Shown: positions 53,421 to 62,658, numbered from the stretch's first letter. The stretch is 64,000 bases of DNA from Herminiimonas sp. (GCA_028292265.1 JAQGMR010000050.1:1-64000); one strand, 5' to 3'. Notes: generated from the sequence alone by a model not told the origin. Translations and numbers: made by a program.

Positions 53421-53542
53421 CCTGGTTCAATCCGTGTACGCGCATGCTTGTCGCATGACACGACCTGATTTTACAGGACGCACTGTTGCAGAAGGAGATG
53501 AGGCAGGCTGTCGCCGATGTGGCGAGAGCCTGCCTGGATGGC

Positions 53543-54523
53543 TCAGTCTGGCGTCACGCCGCTGCGCTTGACCACCTCCCCCCACTTCTTGTACTCGGTA
53601 CGAATGTAGGCGTCCGCCTGTTCGGGGCTGTCCGAGAGTCGCGGCAGGCAGCCGAAGCCGACCATCTTCTTTGCCAGCACCGGGTCGCCCACAATTTTGT
53701 GGACCGCGTCAAAGGTTGATTGCACGATGGGCTTTGGTGTACCGGCCGGGTAAATAAACATCAACCACGTGGCGGCCGTCAGGTCAGGATAGCCTTGCTC
53801 GGCCATGGTCGCCACGTTGAGCGGGGCGTCCATGCGCTTTGGCGTGCCGGCACCCAGCAGGCGCAATTTGCCGGACTGGACGAAGCCCTGGACCGAGGTC
53901 GCGGTTTCGAGCGCCATGGAGCAGTTTCCGGCCATGACGTCGGTCAGGTCGGCGGAACTGCCCTTGTAGGGAATATGCCGGATCTTGATGCCCGCGCTGC
54001 GCTTGAATTCTTCCATCGCCAGATGCGACACGGTGCCGTTGCCCGAAGAGGCATTGGTCAGCTCATCGGGGTGCGCCTTGGCGTAAGCCACCATTTCCTT
54101 TACGGTCTTGAATGGCATGGACGGGTTGCAGACGAGCATGAACGGCAGGTCACCCACCAAGCCGGCTGACGCGAAATCCTTCGTCGAATCATAGGGCGCC
54201 TCGCGAATCACAAACGGCGTCGTTGCGACGGCCGACATGTGCGTGAGCATCATCACGCTTCCGTCCTTGGGTGCCTTCGCGAGCAGGCCCATTGCCAGAC
54301 TGCCGCCAGCGCCCGGCTTGTTCTCAACGATATGGTTTACACCGGTTGAAGCGGTCAGCTTTTCGGCGATGAGGCGCGCCACGGTATCGGTCGCCTGGCC
54401 GGCCGGAAAGCCGACCAGGATCTTGACGTACTTGCTCTGCGCGGTAGCCAGCATTGGGCCGGTAAGTGCCAGCGATCCACCTGCCAGCAACAGGGCGCGA
54501 CGCTTGAGGTCGATTGTTTTCAC
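53543..54523 (-). CDS. Bug-family (tripartite tricarboxylate transporter) periplasmic binding protein
   Basis: A 326-residue exported binding protein. The leader MKTIDLKRRALLLAGGSLALTG is cleaved near MLATAQ. The mature part has the Bug signature VKILVGFPAGQATDTVARLIAEKL, then VENKPGAGGSLAMGLLAKAPKDG, and RHIPYKGSSADLTDVMAG. No TctA/TctB membrane partners are adjacent, as is usual for orphan Bug proteins of betaproteobacteria. It lies 39 bases after the CoxG-like gene in the same operon and probably binds the pathway's acid substrate (inference). Confidence 0.92.
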   Translation of the reverse strand: MKTIDLKRRALLLAGGSLALTGPMLATAQSKYVKILVGFPAGQATDTVARLIAEKLTASTGVNHIVENKPGAGGSLAMGLLAKAPKDGSVMMLTHMSAVATTPFVIREAPYDSTKDFASAGLVGDLPFMLVCNPSMPFKTVKEMVAYAKAHPDELTNASSGNGTVSHLAMEEFKRSAGIKIRHIPYKGSSADLTDVMAGNCSMALETATSVQGFVQSGKLRLLGAGTPKRMDAPLNVATMAEQGYPDLTAATWLMFIYPAGTPKPIVQSTFDAVHKIVGDPVLAKKMVGFGCLPRLSDSPEQADAYIRTEYKKWGEVVKRSGVTPD

Positions 54524-54562
54524 GGTGTCTCCTTTTGTGATTAGGTTTTTAACAGAATACAG

Positions 54563-55297
54563 TTAGCGAATCAGATTCGCAGCGGCGATTGCAATCGCCG
54601 CGCCAAGGACGGCGGCCACGCTCATCCACCATGCGGGCACGAGGTAGACGCCGGATGCGGCACCAGCCACAGGCGCCGCAGCAGGTCGCGAAGCAGACGT
54701 CGTGGGCATCGCTCTTCCTGGAACGGCATGCGTCGGGTTAGCCAGCGAGGCTTGCCCTTTTTCAGATTGCGCCGATTCACCAGGTACAGCACCGGCTTCT
54801 GCTGCCGTCTGGATTTGCGATTGCGCCAGCGCCGGCTCGGCCACAGGAGCCTCTTCCACGGGGCTGAACCGTTTGTTGAAGGCTGCGAAGAAATCATCCG
54901 ACATCTTGCGTGCCACATTGTCGATCAACCGCGAGCCGACTTGCGCGAGCTTTCCGCCGACTTGCGCATTTGCCGTGTAGCTGAGTTCGGTGCCTTCAGC
55001 TGACTCGACGAGATTCACTGTCGAGGTACCCTTGCCGAACCCGATGGCGCCGCCCTGCCCTTCAAATACCATTACGCACGAAGCTGGTGGATTGGCTTCC
55101 GTCAGCCGAAGCGTTCCCTTAAAGCGGGCGCGCAGCGGGCCGATTGCGGCCGCTATAAGCACCCGGAATTCCTCCGGGCTGACGCGCTCGACCGATTCGC
55201 AGCCCGGCAAGCATTTCTGCAGTACCTCCGGGTCATTCAGTGCGTCCCACACCACGGTCCGTTTCGCCGGGATTGTTTGTGTGCCTTTAATTTCCAT
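54563..55297 (-). CDS. coxG: CoxG-like SRPBCC protein with C-terminal membrane anchor
   Basis: A 244-residue protein. The SRPBCC/CO-dehydrogenase subunit G domain (1-150) opens with MEIKGTQTIPAKRTVVWDALNDPEVLQKCLPGCESVE and contains LSYTANAQVGGKLAQVGSRLIDNVA. An Ala/Pro-rich linker leads to one C-terminal membrane helix (MSVAAVLGAAIAIAAANLI). CoxG anchors CO dehydrogenase to the membrane in Oligotropha, and here it presumably anchors or assists the molybdenum hydroxylase encoded by the same operon. The symbol is by homology. Confidence 0.88.
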   Translation of the reverse strand: MEIKGTQTIPAKRTVVWDALNDPEVLQKCLPGCESVERVSPEEFRVLIAAAIGPLRARFKGTLRLTEANPPASCVMVFEGQGGAIGFGKGTSTVNLVESAEGTELSYTANAQVGGKLAQVGSRLIDNVARKMSDDFFAAFNKRFSPVEEAPVAEPALAQSQIQTAAEAGAVPGESAQSEKGQASLANPTHAVPGRAMPTTSASRPAAAPVAGAASGVYLVPAWWMSVAAVLGAAIAIAAANLIR

Positions 55298-55315
55298 GTT
55301 GCTCTCTGTGTCCGC

Positions 55316-56128
55316 TCAGCGCGGCGCAAACTTCGCGAAGTGACGCAAAAGCGCCGCGTCGAAAGCATCCGGCTGGTCGATGTTGGGAAGGTGGCCTGCA
55401 CCCGGGATGATTTCAAGTTGCGCGCCCGGTATGCGAGTTTGAAGGTGTGCCATCGCGTCTGGCAGCGGCTGGTCATTCGCGCCGACGATAAGGGTAACGG
55501 GCGTGCGGATTTTCTCCACGTCGCCGAGATAATCCAGACCCTGAATGGCGCGTGCGCAACCAATGAAACCAGCACTCGACGTATTTGAAATCATGTTGCG
55601 AAATTGGTCTGCAATGTCGGGATGCGCGGCGAGAAACGCAGCGCCAAACCAGCGCGACGCGGTCGACTCTGCAAGGCCCACGCAGCCGTCTTTTGCGGCG
55701 GCGATGCGCTCATCCCACAACGCCGCAAATGGCGCCGGCGCGTCAGCGCGCGCGTCGCACAGGACGAGGCTAAGCAGGCGTTCGCCATGGTTGATTCCGA
55801 GACCAAATCCGACCATGCCGCCAAGCGACAGTCCGATGTAATGCGCCTTGTCGATGCCCAGCCCGTCCATGACGGCGACGACGTCGTCGGCAAGCTGGTC
55901 CATGGTGTACGGTGCCGGCGCGGCGGCCGACTCGCCATGGCCGCGGGTGTCGATGGCAACCACATAAAAACCCGCCTTGGCAAGCAATGCGGCCTGGCGC
56001 TCCCACATCGCGCTGGAGGCAAGGATTGAATGCGACATCAGGACGGCTGGCGCCCCCTCGCTTCCCATGACATGCGCGGCAAGCTTGCCCGCCGAGCCGG
56101 GTACGAGTCTGGTGGTGGCGTTATTCAT
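55316..56128 (-). CDS. Alpha/beta hydrolase (3-oxoadipate enol-lactonase-like)
   Basis: A 270-residue hydrolase. The nucleophile elbow GLSLGG holds the catalytic Ser (near residue 98), with the acid in VGANDQPLP and the His in PGAGHLPNID. The similarity is greatest to 3-oxoadipate enol-lactonases (PcaD). It starts 4 bases inside the upstream NIPSNAP gene. In the cluster it could open a lactone or ring-cleavage product formed after hydroxylation; that is inference. Confidence 0.87.
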   Translation of the reverse strand: MNNATTRLVPGSAGKLAAHVMGSEGAPAVLMSHSILASSAMWERQAALLAKAGFYVVAIDTRGHGESAAAPAPYTMDQLADDVVAVMDGLGIDKAHYIGLSLGGMVGFGLGINHGERLLSLVLCDARADAPAPFAALWDERIAAAKDGCVGLAESTASRWFGAAFLAAHPDIADQFRNMISNTSSAGFIGCARAIQGLDYLGDVEKIRTPVTLIVGANDQPLPDAMAHLQTRIPGAQLEIIPGAGHLPNIDQPDAFDAALLRHFAKFAPR

Positions 56129-56445
56129 TTGCGCGGGGAAAAAGCGGTGGGGTGCAATTCAACCGAGGTCTGCGATCCCAGAAGTGGGCCATCGGTTTCG
56201 CTGGCGGCCTTGGCGGCCTTCCACTCTGCGTCCGCGCCGAATGCCTTCCATGCGGCATCGCGCTGTTCAGCGGTCTCGAAGCGGGTGATGTAGTACAACG
56301 CCTCCGGTTCCGCTGGGCTCTCGAACACGTGCTCGACGTTGATACCGAGGCGCGCAAAAATCGGCATGGTGGCTTTCGCGAATCGCTCCTTCAGCGCAGC
56401 GGACTTGCCAGCGGCCGGTACGTATTTTTTTAGTTCGTAGATCAT
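56125..56445 (-). CDS. NIPSNAP-family protein
   Basis: A 106-residue alpha/beta-barrel protein. The start MIYELKKYVPAAGKSAALKERF and middle GINVEHVFESPAEPEALYYITRFETAEQRDAAWKAF match the NIPSNAP fold. The start at 56445 gives the family length; the frame to 56499 adds upstream residues. Such small proteins accompany catabolic operons in Burkholderiales, but their role is not defined. It lies between the amidohydrolase and hydrolase genes. Confidence 0.85.
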   Translation of the reverse strand: MIYELKKYVPAAGKSAALKERFAKATMPIFARLGINVEHVFESPAEPEALYYITRFETAEQRDAAWKAFGADAEWKAAKAASETDGPLLGSQTSVELHPTAFSPRK

Positions 56446-56553
56446 TGGATTCCTTTTTTTGAAGAGGATACCCGGGATGCAATCAGCTATCGGCCGCACC
56501 CGGGTTGATGTTCGATGCTATTTGTTTGGCCTTGATCCAGCCTGAAACCAGCC

Positions 56554-57549
56554 TTACTCAGGTCGAACCCTGAACACGCGCTGCGCAGTCTGGCTCAACA
56601 TGGCGCGACGCTGCACTGCGCCGAGATACTCGCCTTGTTCGATCACACGGCGCGGCTCCGGGTCACCGATCGGGAATGGCATGTCGGAGCCGAGCATGAC
56701 CTTTCCTTCGCCGGCCTTGTCGCACAGCAGGCGCAACACGTCGTGGTCAAACACAACGCTATCGAAATACAGGGCTTCAAAGCCCTTGCGCGGATCGGCA
56801 TACTTGCCATGAATCGCATGGCTGCGCTCCAGTCGGCCCATCACGAATGGCAGCATGGCACCGCCATGCGCGAGCACTAGCTTGAGGCGCGGATAGCGCA
56901 GCAAATGACCTGAAAAGAGCAACCGGGAAACCGCGATGGAGGTGTCGACAACGCGGCCCAGGGCATTCACCAGATCAAAGTCAGCCAGACGCGATTCGCC
57001 GCACACAAACATCGGATGCAGGAAAATCGCAGCGCCCAGGTCGTCGGCCTTTTGCCAGAAAGGATCCAACTGCGGGGCATCCAGCACGCCAGATAGACCG
57101 TGCGGCAAGGTGCCGATCATGGCGCCGCCGAAGCCCTGCTTCCATGCTTCATCCAGCACTTCGGCGGCCAGCTTGCCGTCCTGGAGCGGCACCGTGGCAA
57201 GTGCGGTAAAGCGCGGCTCGGCTTTCAAGCCTTCCAGCATATGCTGGTTCAGGTAACGGCTCCAGGCAGCGCCTTCTTCGGCCGGAATCTCGTAGCCAAA
57301 ACTGTCCAGCCAGCCGCCCACCAATTGATGGTCGATGCCGTTCTTGTCCATCCATTGCTTGCGCTCGTTCAAGTCCTGCAGCTTGGGCGAAACTGGCCGC
57401 GTGAGCTCGCCGCCTGCAAACGACAGGCGAAAACCCGCGTCGCTCTTCGTCACGTTAATCGACGGGAAGCGGCTTTTGTTTGCTTCGAATTGTTCAAGGG
57501 CCGCCCGCGGCAGGTAGTGGGCATGTACGTCAATAATCATGTCACGCAT
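56554..57549 (-). CDS. Amidohydrolase-family decarboxylase (ACMSD-like)
   Basis: A 331-residue TIM-barrel metallohydrolase. The metal-binding HxH is IIDVHAHYLP, with FLHPMFV, KLVLAHGGAMLPFVMGRL and MLGSDMPFPIGD as later metal and active-site motifs. It resembles 2-amino-3-carboxymuconate-6-semialdehyde decarboxylase and related aryl-acid decarboxylases. The start overlaps the CoxL-type stop by 8 bases. A GGAG lies upstream. It probably decarboxylates a ring or ring-opened acid produced by the molybdenum hydroxylase (inference). Confidence 0.88.
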   Translation of the reverse strand: MRDMIIDVHAHYLPRAALEQFEANKSRFPSINVTKSDAGFRLSFAGGELTRPVSPKLQDLNERKQWMDKNGIDHQLVGGWLDSFGYEIPAEEGAAWSRYLNQHMLEGLKAEPRFTALATVPLQDGKLAAEVLDEAWKQGFGGAMIGTLPHGLSGVLDAPQLDPFWQKADDLGAAIFLHPMFVCGESRLADFDLVNALGRVVDTSIAVSRLLFSGHLLRYPRLKLVLAHGGAMLPFVMGRLERSHAIHGKYADPRKGFEALYFDSVVFDHDVLRLLCDKAGEGKVMLGSDMPFPIGDPEPRRVIEQGEYLGAVQRRAMLSQTAQRVFRVRPE

Positions 57550-59956
57550 ATTTTTTTTCTCCGATCTGGTTCAGTTCGACTTCACCCAACACGCGCCAGA
57601 TTGCATGCGGCGTCATGGGCAAGGCATCAATGCGCAGGTTGCGTGGGGCGAGTGCATCGTTAATGGCGCTGGCAATTGCCGCCGGGCCGCCAAGGTAGCC
57701 CGCTTCGCCGGAGCCCTTCTGCCCGAACTCGGTCAGTGGCGACGGCGTGCAGTGATCAACGATGGTAATCGAAGGCACTTCCTGCGAGCTCGGCAGAAGG
57801 TAGTCCATGAAGGTGCCCGAGAGTAGCTGGCCTTCCTCCGAGAACGCAAATTTTTCCATTAGCGCAGCGCCGATCCCGTGCGCGATGCCGCCGTAGGCCA
57901 TGCCATGCACAACGTCCGGACTGATCATCACGCCGCAATCGTGGCCGCAAACGTAGCGGCGGATTTCCGTTTTCCCGGTCTCGGGGTCGACGGCAACCAG
58001 AACCACGTGCGCCTCGAACGAGTGACACGGATACATCTGGATCCGTCCGTCCTCCGTTGGAAGGGCGCCGCCGGTTGGCACTTCCCATACAAACTTTTCC
58101 TGCAGGCCCGGCTCGACGCCCTCCGGCAAGCGATGGTAAAAGCGATGCGAAATCTCTACCAGCGCTTCCCATGACAGCTTGCGTGTCGGGTCGGCGCTTA
58201 CCAGGACGTTGCCGTCTTCATAGCGTACTTCGGATTCCGCTACACCCAAATCGTGGGCGGCGATACGAATCAGCTTGGCGCGCAAAATCTTTGCGGCACC
58301 CGCCGCCGCGCCACCCAGCATGATCGCCATGCGGCTGCCGACCGGGCTGTTGGACGGCAGTGCATTCAGCGAGTCGGCATGCAGCACGCGGATGGAATCC
58401 GGCTCGCGTTCCAGCACTTCGCCGACCACGGTCGAGACCAGCGTTTCGTGTGCCTGGCCAGAGGTTGAGGTTCCCATCAAGGCAGTTACGGCGCCGGAAA
58501 GGTCGATGCGCACCAGGCAGGAATCCATCCAGGTCGTGGTTGGATTTCTTGGATTGAAAAGCGGCTCGAAAGCGGAGTTGCCGCCGGACGGCTCGAGACA
58601 GGTCGAGATGCCTATACCGGCCAGCATGCCTTCTTTTCGCAGTGCGTCGCGCTCCTCAACCAGACGGTCGTACGATGCTGCATTCAGTGCCTTGCCGAGT
58701 ACGGTGGCGTAGTCGCCCGAATCATAGTGGGTGCCGCTTGGGATCAGATACGGAAATTCTTCCTTGCCGATCAGGTTGCGGCGGCGCAGTTCAATCCGGT
58801 CCATGTCAAGGAAACGCGCCACCTTGTCGATACCACTTTCGATCGCATAGTTGGTTGGCGCCTGGCCGAAGCCGCGCACCGCCTCCTGTGGCGTCTTGTT
58901 GGTCATAACCGAGATTGCCTCGTATTCAACGCTGGCAATGCGGTACGGCCCCACAATGGCGCCAACTGGCTTGCCGAGTTGAAGCGGCGAGCGGCCGGCA
59001 TAGGCGCCGACATCGTCCAGGGCCCGCATCCGCATGGAACGAATAACGCCATTGCCGTTGAAGGCAAGCGTGACGTCGAAGATCCGGTCTGGGCCCTGCA
59101 TGTCGCCACCGCGCATGTTTTCGAGGCGGTCTTCGATGAAACGTACGGGGCGGCCGACTTTGCGCGCCAGGTAGCCCACCAACAATGAGTGCTTGAGTCC
59201 GCGCTTGACGCCGTAGCTGCCACCAACGTCCACGTCGAAGTGCACTCGAACGCTATTGCCCGACAGGCGCAGGCACTTCGCCATCTGGTCCGGGAATTTT
59301 GGCATCTGGATCGAAGCCCATACGTCCAGGATTCCGGTCGAGTCATTCCAGGCGCAGGTAACCGCAAAGGTTTCAATCGGCACGGTGGAACTGCGAGCCC
59401 AGCGCACGCGATAGGACAACTCATGTTCCGACTCGGCGAAGTGCTGGTCGACGCTGCCCCATACAAACTTGCGGTGGAAGATCACATTCTGGCCATGCGT
59501 TGGATGGACCAGTGGCGCGTCCGGGCCGAACGCGATTTCTGGATCGACGACATGTGGCAGTGGCTCATAGTCGATCTCGATCAACTCGCTTGCATCCTCT
59601 GCCAGCGCGCGAGACTCGGCAACCACTGCGACTACCCATTCGCCGGAATAGCGGACGACGTCGTAGGCCAGCGGATAACGCGGCACGGCGGGCGCGTGAA
59701 CGCCTGGCAAGGCCGGGTCTATCTGGCTTCGCAATTCTTCGCCGGTTACGACGGCGTGCACGCCGGGCATGGCAAGCGCGGCGGTGGCGTCGATTGAAAC
59801 AATCCTGGCGCTTGCGTAGGGACTGGCCACGATCGCGACATGCAGCAGTCCGGGGAGCTGGATGTCAGCGGCGAAGCGGCCATTGCCGACCACAAAGCGT
59901 CTGTGCTCGACCGCGCGACGCGGACGCCCGATGTACTTGAATTTGGTTTCAGCCAT
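57542..59956 (-). CDS. Molybdopterin-binding large subunit, xanthine dehydrogenase/CoxL type
   Basis: An 804-residue catalytic subunit of a molybdenum hydroxylase. The N-terminus is YIGRPRRAVEHRRFVVG. Molybdopterin-binding regions include AVRGFGQAPTNYAIES and the late loop FGQKGSGEAGYLGGPAAIASAINDAL, which contains the catalytic Glu. The AYRCSFR motif of form I CO dehydrogenase is absent; GFGQAP stands there instead, so the substrate is an N-heterocycle or aryl compound, not CO. The start at 59956 follows GGAGAAG. It overlaps the small subunit gene by 8 bases. Confidence 0.92.
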   Translation of the reverse strand: MAETKFKYIGRPRRAVEHRRFVVGNGRFAADIQLPGLLHVAIVASPYASARIVSIDATAALAMPGVHAVVTGEELRSQIDPALPGVHAPAVPRYPLAYDVVRYSGEWVVAVVAESRALAEDASELIEIDYEPLPHVVDPEIAFGPDAPLVHPTHGQNVIFHRKFVWGSVDQHFAESEHELSYRVRWARSSTVPIETFAVTCAWNDSTGILDVWASIQMPKFPDQMAKCLRLSGNSVRVHFDVDVGGSYGVKRGLKHSLLVGYLARKVGRPVRFIEDRLENMRGGDMQGPDRIFDVTLAFNGNGVIRSMRMRALDDVGAYAGRSPLQLGKPVGAIVGPYRIASVEYEAISVMTNKTPQEAVRGFGQAPTNYAIESGIDKVARFLDMDRIELRRRNLIGKEEFPYLIPSGTHYDSGDYATVLGKALNAASYDRLVEERDALRKEGMLAGIGISTCLEPSGGNSAFEPLFNPRNPTTTWMDSCLVRIDLSGAVTALMGTSTSGQAHETLVSTVVGEVLEREPDSIRVLHADSLNALPSNSPVGSRMAIMLGGAAAGAAKILRAKLIRIAAHDLGVAESEVRYEDGNVLVSADPTRKLSWEALVEISHRFYHRLPEGVEPGLQEKFVWEVPTGGALPTEDGRIQMYPCHSFEAHVVLVAVDPETGKTEIRRYVCGHDCGVMISPDVVHGMAYGGIAHGIGAALMEKFAFSEEGQLLSGTFMDYLLPSSQEVPSITIVDHCTPSPLTEFGQKGSGEAGYLGGPAAIASAINDALAPRNLRIDALPMTPHAIWRVLGEVELNQIGEKKYA

Positions 59957-60446
59957 GATCCGCTTCTCCCGCCGCTTGGCCCGTTGCATATTTCACGGCG
60001 TCCACGATCTGCTGATAGCCGGTGCAGCGGCACAGGTTGCCACCGATGGCTTCGCGAATTTGCGCTTCGTTCGGACGCGGCGTTTTTTCGACCAGCGCAT
60101 GGCATGCGACCAGCATGCCCGGGGTGCAGTATCCACATTGCAAAGCGTGCTTTTCGCAGAAGGCATCCTGCATTGTCGACAGTTTGCCGCGCTCGGGCGA
60201 GAGCCCCTCGACGGTCGTCACCGACATGCCGTCGGCCTGGACCGCAAACATGCAGCAGGACCGCACCGGATCGCCGTTCAAAAGGACGGAGCATGCGCCG
60301 CAGACGCCATGCTCGCATCCGACGTGGGTGCCTGTCAGCGCGAGGTTCTCGCGCAGGAAATCAACCAGCGTCGTGCGCGCCTCAACCAGGCGCGGCTGGA
60401 CGATGCCGTTCACTTTTATTTCTACACGTACTAAATCGTTGGACAT
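59949..60446 (-). CDS. (2Fe-2S)-binding small subunit, CoxS type
   Basis: A 165-residue iron-sulfur protein. The plant-ferredoxin cluster uses Cys in CEHGVCGACSVLLNG plus a later Cys (RSCCMF). The second cluster uses CGYCTPGM and NLCRCTGY. It passes electrons from the molybdenum site to FAD. The start at 60446 (MSNDLVRVEIKVNG) is the usual N-terminus; the frame to 60635 overlaps the FAD subunit gene. No Tat signal is present, so it is cytoplasmic. Confidence 0.93.
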   Translation of the reverse strand: MSNDLVRVEIKVNGIVQPRLVEARTTLVDFLRENLALTGTHVGCEHGVCGACSVLLNGDPVRSCCMFAVQADGMSVTTVEGLSPERGKLSTMQDAFCEKHALQCGYCTPGMLVACHALVEKTPRPNEAQIREAIGGNLCRCTGYQQIVDAVKYATGQAAGEADHG

Positions 60447-60462
60447 TGGGGCTCCGTCGGCG

Positions 60463-61344
60463 TTAATGCGAAAGACGCTTGCCGCTGCCGGCGCGTAACA
60501 GGACGCGCGACAGCAGGACTGCGCCAAGATGGCGGCGATACTCGGCGTCGGCATGCATGTCCGACCCTGGCTCAACCAGGCGGGTGGCGGCATGGGCCAG
60601 TTCGCGTGCCAGTTCGGCATTGACCCGCTTGCCAATCAATTGCGCCGCAAGCTTCGGGAAAGCGCGCGGCGTGCCGTCGACACCCCCCAGTCCGAATGCG
60701 GCGCGGCGGCAGATGCCCGCCTCATCGATCTGGAGCTGGCATGCCGCGGACGCCATGGCGAAGTCGCCGTGCCGCATGGCGACTTCGTCAAACACCGCGA
60801 CCACGCCGGGGCCGGACCAGACCGGCCACTCAATGTCGGTCAGGCATTCGTTTTCGTTCACGGCCGATGCCATCGGGCCGACGAAGAGGTCTGCCGCGGC
60901 AACGCGTCGCTCGCCTTGTGACTTGCTCCGTACGCGCGCCGTAGCGCACAGCACCGCTGCGGCCAGCGGCAACTCCGCGGAAGGATCCGCATGGACGAGA
61001 CTGCCGCCGACCGTGCCACGATTGCGGGTCTGGGTATGGCCGACCCACTTCAGCGCTTCGCGCACCAGCGGCAGGGATTCATGCAGCGGCGCGTTGTCTT
61101 CCACATCGCGCTGCCGGGTGGCGGCGCCCATCGTCACCGATTCAGGGCCGACCTGCAGCGACTTGAGGACGTCGAGTCGATTGATGTCTATCAGTATTGC
61201 GGGGCGGGCGAGGCGCATGGCCATCATTGGCACCAGGCTTTGGCCACCGGCGATCAATTTGCAATCGAAACCGTGCTGATCCAGCAGGTCGAGCGCATGG
61301 TCGAGGTCGGCTGCGCGGAAATAGTCGAATGGCGCGGCTTTCAT
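60463..61344 (-). CDS. FAD-binding medium subunit, CoxM type
   Basis: A 293-residue flavoprotein. The FAD pyrophosphate loop is IAGGQSLVPMMAMRLARP near residue 36, and the second FAD motif is TVGGSLVHADPSAELP near 110. The C-terminal CODH_flav_C domain ends with the region ARELAHAATRLVEPGSDMHADAEYRRHLGAVL. It is the first gene of the operon. The order M-S-L matches CO-dehydrogenase-type molybdenum hydroxylases. Confidence 0.93.
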   Translation of the reverse strand: MKAAPFDYFRAADLDHALDLLDQHGFDCKLIAGGQSLVPMMAMRLARPAILIDINRLDVLKSLQVGPESVTMGAATRQRDVEDNAPLHESLPLVREALKWVGHTQTRNRGTVGGSLVHADPSAELPLAAAVLCATARVRSKSQGERRVAAADLFVGPMASAVNENECLTDIEWPVWSGPGVVAVFDEVAMRHGDFAMASAACQLQIDEAGICRRAAFGLGGVDGTPRAFPKLAAQLIGKRVNAELARELAHAATRLVEPGSDMHADAEYRRHLGAVLLSRVLLRAGSGKRLSH

Positions 61345-61699
61345 TGGTGCAGCGCCTTGCTCGTGAATGGCCTGCGGGATTGGCTGGAGCGTTTCACTGG
61401 GGTCTCCTCGTGTGGCGGCTTCTGTCGGACGGACTGGAAAGTGTGAGCAGTATGACGACGTGGTGCGTCCGCTCCAATCGAGAAAAATTCATGCAGCGTG
61501 AGCTTTTGTCACGCCACCTTGCGTCGCCATGGCGGCTACGGGTCCAGCAGGCAAGCATCAGGGCCGAGCATGCGGGCCGGCGCATGCACCCGGGCCACAC
61601 AAACCATGGGTCAACGCGTCGGCCGAGCCAAATTATTGTCTGTTAGAGTGCTCCCGGGGCCTGTCAGGTTCCAAAAAAACATAACCGGAGGAGAACAAC
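61345..61699. other. Divergent intergenic region before Mo-hydroxylase operon
   Basis: About 355 bases with no credible gene. It must hold the promoters of the minus-strand operon and of the plus-strand CMD gene. I see no clear LysR operator. A GGAGGAGAA ribosome binding site lies before the CMD start. Confidence 0.5.
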
Positions 61700-62380
61700 A
61701 TGCCAGCAAGGTCACGGCTTCACCGCTCACATACTTCGTCACGCGTCATTGTCGCTATCGCACTATCTGCGTTCAGCGTGCTGGCAATTGCACAAACGCC
61801 GGCTGCAAGCGCCCCGAAGCCGAAGCGTTTTCCGCAACTGACCATGGAAAACCTGCCGCCGCAGTCAGTTCCACTCGCCAAGGAAATCGTTGCCATTTCC
61901 AGCGTTGGACTGGCTGGTCCCTATAACGTGATGCTCCGCAGTCCCGTATTCGCGGACCGCATGAAACGCTTGCTGGACTACCTGCGTTTTGAGACCTCGC
62001 TTCCCAAGCGCCTCAATGAATTCGCCATTCTGATCCAGGGGCGCCTTTGGACCTCGCAGGTGGAGTGGTATGCGCACTACCCGCTCGCCTTGAAGGCAGG
62101 ATTGCCAGCCTCGGTGGCCGACGATCTGAAGGCCAATATTCGGCCGAGGAACATGCAGCCGGACGAAGAGGTTGTCTATGACGTGTGCATGGAGCTAAGC
62201 AAGAACCATGAGATCAGCGATGCGCTGTTCAATCGAGCCAAGGCAGTGCTTGGCGAGCAGCAGCTGGTGGACCTGGTCGCAGTCAGCGGCACCTATGTCA
62301 CGGTGGCGATGCTGCTTAGCCTGGGCGAAGAATCCTCACCCGCCGACAAGCCCTTGCCATTCCCGGAAAAGGGCCGCTGA
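61700..62380 (+). CDS. Exported carboxymuconolactone decarboxylase (CMD)-family protein
   Basis: A 226-residue protein. A signal peptide (about 1-33, core VIVAIALSAFSVLAI, cleavage near AQTPA) is followed by a CMD-like helical domain. The signature region SQVEWYAHYPLALKAGLPASVADDLK has Tyr-Ala-His where AhpD-type proteins have Cys-x-x-Cys-His, so a thiol redox role is unlikely. CMD family members are usually cytoplasmic; an exported one divergent from the molybdenum-hydroxylase operon is unusual. A GGAGGAG lies before the ATG. Confidence 0.85.
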   Translation: MPARSRLHRSHTSSRVIVAIALSAFSVLAIAQTPAASAPKPKRFPQLTMENLPPQSVPLAKEIVAISSVGLAGPYNVMLRSPVFADRMKRLLDYLRFETSLPKRLNEFAILIQGRLWTSQVEWYAHYPLALKAGLPASVADDLKANIRPRNMQPDEEVVYDVCMELSKNHEISDALFNRAKAVLGEQQLVDLVAVSGTYVTVAMLLSLGEESSPADKPLPFPEKGR

Positions 62381-62432
62381 TTCAGTCAGCGTCGCGCCAC
62401 GTGCTGCTTGGACTTGATACGCTCAGTCCGTT

Positions 62433-62457
62433 GCGGTCGCTGCAGCCGGGCGACCGC
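62433..62457 (+). terminator. Hairpin after CMD gene
   Basis: A perfect 8-bp stem GCGGTCGC / GCGACCGC (62433-62440, 62450-62457) with a 9-base loop lies 53 bases after the stop. There is no T-tract, so it may be a rho-assisted 3'-end structure. Confidence 0.4.
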
Positions 62458-62658
62458 GGCAGTGGGCGCTGGCGGTGCGGTGCGGGCGGTAAGTTCATGA
62501 TCTGCGCCTGAAAGGTTCTTGACCTCCTGCCCCCTGACCGCCGCAGACCTGGAGCATGATTTGCATCGCTCCGCACCGACCTGCACGCAATTGTTTATGT
62601 GCCAGGCGTGTTACCGGCTAGCCCCTAAGCCCTACACTGGGCTCTCAGGGAGGGCCCA

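Noticed and set aside
57542-61344. Aerobic CO dehydrogenase (CoxLMS).
   Set aside because: The large subunit lacks the AYRCSFR active-site motif. The order M-S-L and the CoxG gene fit a related molybdenum hydroxylase.
61645-61672. A third GGAACC-N15 element on the minus strand, with GCACTCT as the second block.
   Set aside because: It lacks the AA after GGAACC and the final A, and the next minus-strand gene starts about 300 bases away. It warns that the motif can arise by chance.
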